Shown here: positions 36,401 through 45,400 of the stretch, in pieces | How positions within the stretch are numbered: the stretch's first letter is position 1 | Layout: each line of letters starts with the position of its first letter | Source of the DNA: Sthenelais limicola | Taxonomy: Eukaryota; Annelida; Polychaeta; Phyllodocida; Sigalionidae | Direction of reading: 5' to 3' | Length of the DNA: 64,000 nucleotides | NCBI GenBank assembly: GCA_942159475.1 | Contig: OW804097.1 | Location: forward strand, 9,081,685-9,145,684 | The notes under the pieces: model-generated | The model's input: only the letters and a program-made list of their open reading frames with translations | The model's database searches: none | Told to the model about the DNA's origin: nothing | Program-made: the position numbers and the translations under genes

Positions 36401-39400
36401 GGCACAATGACATATGTCACCCTCTGATGGAAGCGGCCGGAACTGGTGGTCATCTCCGGCTCCAGTGAAGTGCCCCCGCTGTCATAGCCTGGTTGTAGGT
36501 GTTGATGGACGGCAGCGTTGATGTTATGATGTATTTGGGTGGCGGACCCACTACATATTGTAAAGAATCAAATTATAAAATGCTCTACGAAGATAAACAG
36601 GCTATAATAACCACTTGTGGTACAAGTTCAGAGCAGGGTGGGAAACATAGAACGAGTTTAAGGCAAAGTGATACAACAAGGAGCCGAAGGATGAGTGTTG
36701 TATCCAAAGTCGTTCTACATTTGTCTTGCCCCATGTAGAACGAGTACCACAGGTTTATTAGTATATAATGTGCCCTCTTTTTTTCTTTAGCCGTTTTCAT
36801 TGTTCATTTGTGTTGATGCTTTCTAAGGGAATCAACCGGAACAATTGTTGATACAAGTTTGTAGTTTTTTAGCATCTGCACAACATGACATCATAAAAAG
36901 TCCCATCAATAAAGCACTAGTTCTACATTACTTCACAGGAACTTCTGGTTATAGAATGTTCATATACTAATATGATTTATTATATGTTTAGTGATTATTT
37001 GTGAATTCAAATGTCATTCTGCTTATTACCACAGTTGGTGTATAATGCTGGGTACTCCAGGAGGGACATCTTGCTGGTTGGTTTCTTTATGATTTTATAT
37101 AACGTGATTAGGGCGTAAAGCAACCAATCTCACTCACTCATCCGATTATATGTGATGTGTTCCAGGAAAATGAGTCATAAGTCGCAAAAACAATATTTTT
37201 CAAAGTATTAATTTTACAAGATGACTTCATTGGAATGTTCTGATCTTTGGAGAGCTTATCACTTATATGTACATCAATTGATGCATCAAATTTCAGGACA
37301 ATGTATGTAATATATCCCTTCGTTTTAAAGGTCCTTATATGGACTATATTTAGTAACTTAACTGTTTACTACCCCCCAGAAATATTGCAAATGTTTGTTT
37401 CCAAAGTAAAAATATCAAACTTAAAATCTAGAAATACTTATTGGATTGTTAAACTGTTTACTATCATTGGAATCGGCTTGATCTCATTTTTTCAAATATA
37501 ATGGAATCTCAAAATCTATTTTTTGCGACTTATGACTCATTTTCCTAAAACACACCACATATGTGACATCAATATGGGGTAGGTGCATAACATGTAAAGT
37601 TATAAAGTTGGCACACTGCAGCTATCTTAATAGGGCGACTCCACTATAGAGAGAAAAACGGCGCTGACAAATTTTATTGTTGCCCACTAATTTGTTGCAA
37701 CACATATCCATACTGAAACAACAGTTTCCTGAGAATGTGGCAACACATCTGACACCCCTTCATTTGCGTTTTCATTGCAAACATGTAATGAACTGATGTT
37801 AGTTGGCAAAAAAAAAATTGTCCCCGCCGTTTTTCCTCTAGTGGAGTTCCGCTATAAGGCCAAGTAGTTACAAAACCTTGGTCTGCCCTAACTGAACTTT
37901 TAAGTTTGGGTGTATATGTTAATGTCTAAAGATTTTTATGTGTTTTGAGTTAATGAGTTAATTTATTGTCTTATTGTTTAAAGTGATTAAGGTGCATAAA
38001 TAAAGTATTTGATTGTATTAATTGTATTTGGCCATAGTCAGTCAGTATGTTATCCGTTATCGCAATAGGGCACGGTACTGAGGCATTGCCCCCTCATGAT
38101 GACATGAGTCAGGGTATTGCGCCTGACTGGCCCCTCTATAGATTTAAGGTACATTGCATCAGAGATGCGTCGCTCACGAGATTGTCTCTGAACTTCCGGT
38201 ATGATGCAAGTCATCCTTCTATTCCTTCCATACTAAGAAATTTTCATGCAATGGTACCAGGGCCTTGCTAGAATGTTCTAGAACATTGCTGCAAGACCAG
38301 GTTAAGATGATGAAACTCTAATAATATATAAAGACCCCAGGTTCTGTCAAAGTCTCTCTCACTCTCAACTGCTCCTGAACGACTACACTACAACTTACTG
38401 CTCAAATACACTTATGGTATGAAGACCTAGAGAGACTGTTCTGACTTGACTGAGTGGACTGGACTTAGACTGCGCGATCTGACTATGGTCCAGCTTTGCA
38501 CCTAAGATATTGACTGATTGACATGTTTTGAGATTGGACCCAATAAAAGCTATATTCAGCTCTCCAAACGTGGACCAACGCTCTACTCAAGTTATTATTA
38601 CACAAGCTAGCGAGATCAACTAGACTCAACACGATCCACGAGAATCTACATTAGCCATTAACAGTGATTACGCAACTCCCTATTATATCTGATATAGAAG
38701 TAATTCATGAAGTGTCGGTCACCCCGCTCCCCAGCATTACAGACCAACATTTACATATAGGAACTCTACCTAGAATTCCTACTAGACCAGTCAGATGTAG
38801 CCTACATGAATATAGGAAGGCCCTATATACTTAGGTTCTGCATTCCGTCCTATATTTCTTTCATTTAGCGAAAGTTAATTCCTAAATCTATTATCAGTTA
38901 ATTAACCACCTTTGACCAACAACTACCTTCGCACCAATCATTACTATGTGCTTCCTAACTTTAAGAATAGCTAAGCCATAGTTTAAGCAGGAAAAAACAA
39001 CTTCGAAAAAATGATGCTCCGGCAATTCTTTATAGTTTACCTAAACTTAGAAATATCATCTTCCTAAGCTTATTCTCTGCATCCCCTTCCAAATATAAGA
39101 AACAATGACTTAGGCCATCAGTCTAATACATAGGTTAAGTTATCAGCCTATATGCTATTATCCTTAAATTCACCAATGACAGTACTTTTCCATACGGTGA
39201 TTTCTTTTTTAAAACATGTTTATTTCTGACATTTTGCTAACACAATACGTTTCATTCAGCCAAACAATTCAAATCGTTAGTAACATCGAAATATCAAGAG
39301 GAAAAAAGAAAGAAAAAGAAATCAAGATAAGTCACTTGCTACAGTTTCGTTATATGAAGTGGTGATTCTTTTTAGAGATAAAACTTAGAATAAGTCTTAC

Positions 39401-42400
39401 TTCGTCAATCATCGATAATGTTACCAGAGTGTCATAGTATTTAAGTGTGAGTTTGTAAATAGGGGTCAGCATTTCAGAAAATGTACACTTCAACTTCACC
39501 AAACTCCTCAAATAACCCAAATTTCAGACGAAAATAAAGTTCAAAATACAGTTCAACTTAACCAAACAGATTGCTAGAACCAATGCAATGCCAAATACAC
39601 TCGAATTTACCTCGTATTGACCAAATTGCAGCCTAATTTAGCAGAATTTACTAAATGTGTACAACTGCCAATTGTAAATTTTCTGAAAATCTGACCCATA
39701 GGTGGCGTGTTTAGGCTGGGGGCTGCATCTGTTGACCAGCCTCCTACTGCTGCCCAGATACAAGGTGGCAGAGATAGAGAACCATGGCAAGCTGCAAGTA
39801 AACACTCAACAACATGGCAGCACCACTCAAGGTAAGTCGTCATAATTATGTTAGCCTCTGCCTTTAATGGTCTTGGGCTTTAGGCAGAGAATAAAATGAT
39901 TAGTATTATACATTTAGGCATTTAGACATTTCCTAATCATATCAGCATAACAAAGATTTAATATCTAAATAATAGAACATCAACAATCGAACATTCTCCT
40001 CTCTAAATTGAATACAATATTCAATTATTTATCTAGCCATATTACATATGACAAAAAATTTTTTTTACCGATCAGCTAACGCATTTACTCCGATCAGCTA
40101 TTTTTCACATATTTACTGCGGTCAGTACGACCATCTGAATGTACCACCACTACATGAAATTGTACTTCAGCCCACTGTTTTCACTATTGTATCACCAACA
40201 CCTGATGAAGCCCAAACCAGGGCGAAAGCTTGTGAATAAACCATAGAAAATCATAACACAGGGTTTTATTCCATCCCATTAAGGAAACATCAATTATATA
40301 CAACCCGGCCCCCCTAGTATAACACGATCACTTCTCACCTTCAAGATACATTTAGGCCAGTCATTGATTGTGTGATTGATTGTAGAATTTAGAGTTAAAT
40401 CCAGTAACTTTTATCTGGCTGCCCGGTTGTCATTTCGCCACAATTTCAACACTGAGCAGCTTGCTCTAAGGCTGAAAAGTTATGCTAATTAATGGCTACT
40501 CCTTTTGTTCCCAGGTCGGTCTAAAAAGTGGGAGGATAGAGGGATGGGGGTGGGGACGATGGGTTTTATGGGAGGGTAGGGGAGAGATTGACGTCACCTA
40601 TCCCATACAATAGGAGAGCATGTCAACACATGTCTAGGGGTTGGTAGGTATGGCGTCAGTCTCTAAAAAGTTGAGTAAGCGGTGGTCACACCGGAATAGA
40701 ATAATTAAAGTAAATTCTAAGGGACAATTCCAGGAACTAGACCGGCTGGGGGAAGGTGGTGGGTTAAAAGCTTTGTATTAATGTATGTATGATAATGGAT
40801 GTACCCAGGAGTTGCTGGATATATAAGCCTCAATAAAACTGGAGAGATATCCTTTTTCCTCAGCAGCTGGACCTGACACTTATCTCTTTACAAACCTATT
40901 GGAGCTCTGGTCAAACGACCACCTCTTATTTACAGGATAGTTTAGGCTACAATAAAGGCAAGCACTGTTAAAGGTTATTAATCCTTTTAATTATTGGCTC
41001 AGGTTAACTTGAGTATAATGATTATACATAGATTTCACTGACGTCACGGCCCTGGCCATGTTTGGGGTCAAGTTAAATGCCTATGTATGCTGCGATACTT
41101 GAAAATACCGTTTTCTGGCTGTTTTAACCTTTACTAATTTTCATCTTCCTCAACAATATCGTCATGATAGGTTAGATAATCTGCCTTTAGTGTAGAATTA
41201 CCCAAGTATCTACTCTTGTGAGTTTTATCAACTTTGTTTTGATACCCCCGCCATAGACGGCAAGCGTAGCAGTGACCCCAGACATGGTAGCCACTGTGAT
41301 ACCCCAGCCTACTGGGGGACGTCATGTGAAATCTATGTATACTCGGTACACAAGCTGCCACTCAGTCCTTTGATAGATCATCTTGATAGTCTAGGTTTCA
41401 ATATAGACATCTATATTGAAAACAAATTGTCTGCTTTATGCTTTGAAAAGGTGATAAAGTGGATAATGACAGCCCAAGTGACAATGTAGAAGATGGCAAT
41501 TTGAGTGTCAAAGTAGAGGCTGGCAGCTTCAGGGAGCTGAAAGCATTAGTGCTGTCCCCTCTCTTCCTCGCCTACATCTTCTGGTACAGCTGTGCACATG
41601 TTAGGATAAACATGACAGTGAATGGATACAATACATGGATAACTGATACTTTGGATAACAACCAAGATAAAGGTAGGAGATTATTAGTGTTTTTTAAATA
41701 TTTGTATACAGCAAATCCTGCGTAAATGACAGTTGAGTAACAAATAAGCAATGCACAGTGTACAATGAAACATAATAAACTGATGGTTGTTGTTGTTGTT
41801 GATACTTTTATTTATCGTATGATACAGTCGGTGGGTCAATCTCCCTTCATAGGGAGGATCTCAAGCCCTACCGGCGTGTGACTATTGGATTCACTTGTAA
41901 GGGTAACAATACACCCATGCGTCGACGACACATGGGTGGCCCTTACTACTGGTGTTCTAATATATAAATAGTTAAGTCAGAAAAGCAAGAGACGAGACAA
42001 AACGCAAGGGGTAGCCAGCGAAATAGCTACTTTTAGATAAGAATGGTAATATAAATAATTAGATCAGCCCCTCCTGACAGATTAGTCAGAAGAGGCAGCA
42101 GAAAGAAGGTAATAAAATACATACTCAAATTTCAAATTCCTTATAGCTGAGAGTTTCAAGAGGTCAATATAATATAGTCATAAGGTATAAGATTAAACGG
42201 GGACGTGAGCACGGTCATGAGAAACCAAAGAGGGGTACACGAGACGGGAGTAAGTAAGTTGCGGGACCATTGGGTAAGAGGAGTGCAGTTATTAAGTAGT
42301 AATTTAATAAAGGAAGTTCTGGTCTATCCAGATTTCATTCTTTTTTGACTTGCTTGTGAAATGGTTGTTTGTGTCTGAGGTTTGTGTTTCAATCCTCAGA

Positions 42401-45400
42401 TGGTTCCAATAATAGGGTATTTTATAATGAATAGATCTTCTAATTAGTTCAAGCCGGGGTATTGGACACTTCATCATAATTCTACCTGGGTGGTGCTGTC
42501 GTGTTGGTCGACGATTTACTTCTAACATGTTTTTATTTGTTCGTAAACGAAATGCCTGCTGCAGAAGGTGAAGCCTCCTCCTCTCTTTCAATGGGAGCAG
42601 ACTGAATTGGCGATGATATTCATCAACATTTTGAAATCTATTTGTTCTAGTGATTATTCTAATAGCTTTATTTTGGGCAATTTGGAGGGATTTGAGGGTA
42701 GTCTTGGGGGCCGAGTCAAAAAATATATCTGATTGATCAATTAAAGGTAGAATTGAGGTTTTGTATACTTGGGCGCTAAGTTGTACATTCAGTCTGCTCC
42801 GCAGGTGTTTGAACAGCCACAGTTTGTGAGAGACCTTCTTTTTGGTGTCAGATAAGTGTTTCTTAAATGTGAGGGCACCGTCGACGACAGTCCCTAAGTA
42901 CTTATAGTCTTCTACTTCATCGAGTGGCTTATTGCCAAGAAGGATTTTGTGGGATGAGGAGGAGGCCTTCCTCCACCTGGACCCCACAGAAGGCTTACCA
43001 AGGAAGGTAGTCACTTTAGACTTGTCCTCATTGAGGGAGATCTTATTGACTCTACACCATAGCATGACTTTGTCAAGATCAGTTTGGAGGTGTTTAGTTA
43101 TAGTTTTCATATCATGGCCTGTTTTACAAATAATGGTGTCGTCAGCAAATAATTGTAGGTGGGTATTACTAGTGATGGTGGTGGTAGTCTTGTGATAGGC
43201 GGTTAGATCCTTCATTATGGTCCTATGAATGGTTTGGTAATGACAAGATGATTGCTGCCAAGGATCAACCGAATCTGATTTGATATCGTTTTTTTATTAT
43301 ATTTGGGAGCCCCTCACTGGATCCAGTTTATTCAATCAGAAAATTCTACATGCATTCACAATACTATACCTCTCTGTTTGGTTATGCTACTCTACACATG
43401 TAATGGAAAACCTCTTGGTTCTGCATAGCCTTCATCTATAGATATCATGGTGAACTTATGCATCTCTTTCAGGTTTCTTTTCCTCAAATATTATACAAAA
43501 TACATAACAGCCTAGTATACATCGAAAATTAGATATTTCCCCCTGCCCTCTCACACACTCACAAACACTCCCTTGGAGTGTATCACTATGATTATCAGAT
43601 TGTTATACTATAATCTGGTTTATGAATAAAAACAATGAGAACTAAAACACTAACTCCTCCTATCAATATTTCAGTAAGCCACTTCACAGATTACATGGCC
43701 TATGGAAACCTTGTATTGGGCGTGTTGTCTTCTTTCCTTCCTGGCATCATCATGGATGTGGGCAGGAAAAAGCTGTGTGAGTAGAACCTTATTTTAAGAC
43801 TTCTTGGGTGTTTGTTTCTTCATCCATTATATACAGATAGAATTCTATGAGGTCTTTTATCATAGGCTTTACTGAAGCTGGGTCATGTTATGAGGCGTGG
43901 ATCTATAGTAGGTTACATAATGGATCACCTACCTGGCCGGGTTCTCCACCAATGATATGTGATCTGTTCCAGGAAAATGAGTCACAAGTCACAAAATTGA
44001 TATTTTTCAAAGTGTTCTTTTCACAAGATCTCTTTATTGAAATGTTCTGATGTTTAATGGGTTTAATCCTTGTGCATAAACTGGAACAAGTGAAATATCA
44101 CTCTACCAAGGAACCTTGACAACCTAATAAATAGTATAATATATTGAACAACCTGGAATAACTTACCTGTCAGACTTAGAAATATGCAAGACCACGACCA
44201 ATTTTTTAAAAAAATAAAAAATACTACCTAAATAAGAATCTATAATCTGCTTTTTCTGTTTAATATGAAAATAACATTCTTCAAAAAAAACCAAAACAAG
44301 AGATTTGAGATGTTTTTAGATTTTAGGCATGCTTAGACATTTTAGGACTTATTATGGCTATAACTTGTGTTCAGTAAGTTGTCATTAATCAGGGGTCCAC
44401 AAGATCCATACAGTAAAAGTACACAGATACAGTAAAAGTAAACAGATATAATCAGGTTCTAACCAAATCAAAAGGACAGTGAACCACCCCTTTCCACCTA
44501 CAGAACAAGCACAGCAACAGTACTCTCTAATGATTGAACATATCAGAAAAATGCTGAAACACAACATAACAAAAACCAACCAAATTAAACAATCTATTTA
44601 CAACAGACTACCCTCATCCTGGAACAAACTCCCCACGGTGGCCCACCAAATTATTGACCCCAAAGTGTTCAAGATTTACTCTAGATCAACCTATATTTGG
44701 CAAGATGAACTATTCTCCCAACAATTGCTCATATATATACTTAATCACAATCAAGTATAACGTACAAACACATTACTACTCAAAGTCAAGCCATATTGTA
44801 TCTTTTTAATGTTTCAAAACTTGAATGTAACAAGTGTAGAGAATCATCCTCAGTCAATGGTTGAGGTGATATTGTCCTCTACAAAAGATGAATGTAATCA
44901 AGCTATGAAGAGGCCGAAGACCTCCTGCAAGCCGGATCTAAAATATCTTGTTGTTTACAGGTGAAATTGACAAGGATGCAGGGACCCAGGCCTCCATGAT
45001 GCTTCCGTTCTTCCTCACCTCCTGTCTACTGCTAGCTCTGTCCGTCCCACTCTTCATCAAGTCAGAAGCAGCCATCTTTGCTGCTATAGTCATCTTTAGT
45101 GTCGCCAGGATGTTTACTTATGCCTCAGCAAATGCCTTCCTGGGAATATTGTAAGTTATATTCAATTCAAATATTTTTCATTTGTCGCGGGTCTTGGTTT
45201 TGAAGAGGTAGAGCACATCCCAGGTCTTTCAGTTCAGGCCCTAGATTTAATTTGAAAGTGGTGTTGGTTTCAGAAACAGTGACACTTCACACCTGAAAAA
45301 GGGCGTCTAAAGCCCGAAAGGTGCAGTTCAGGGGTGCAGTTTGGTTGATCCGAACTGCACCCTCAGCTAAACAAGTTAGATTTACTTTTTTTTAAAAGTT

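Noticed and set aside
37247..37501. 84-codon frame on the plus strand
   Set aside because: It lies wholly within a family B MITE.
38047..38271. 74-codon plus-strand frame
   Set aside because: It has no domain and no splice context. It probably lies within an LTR-like stretch.
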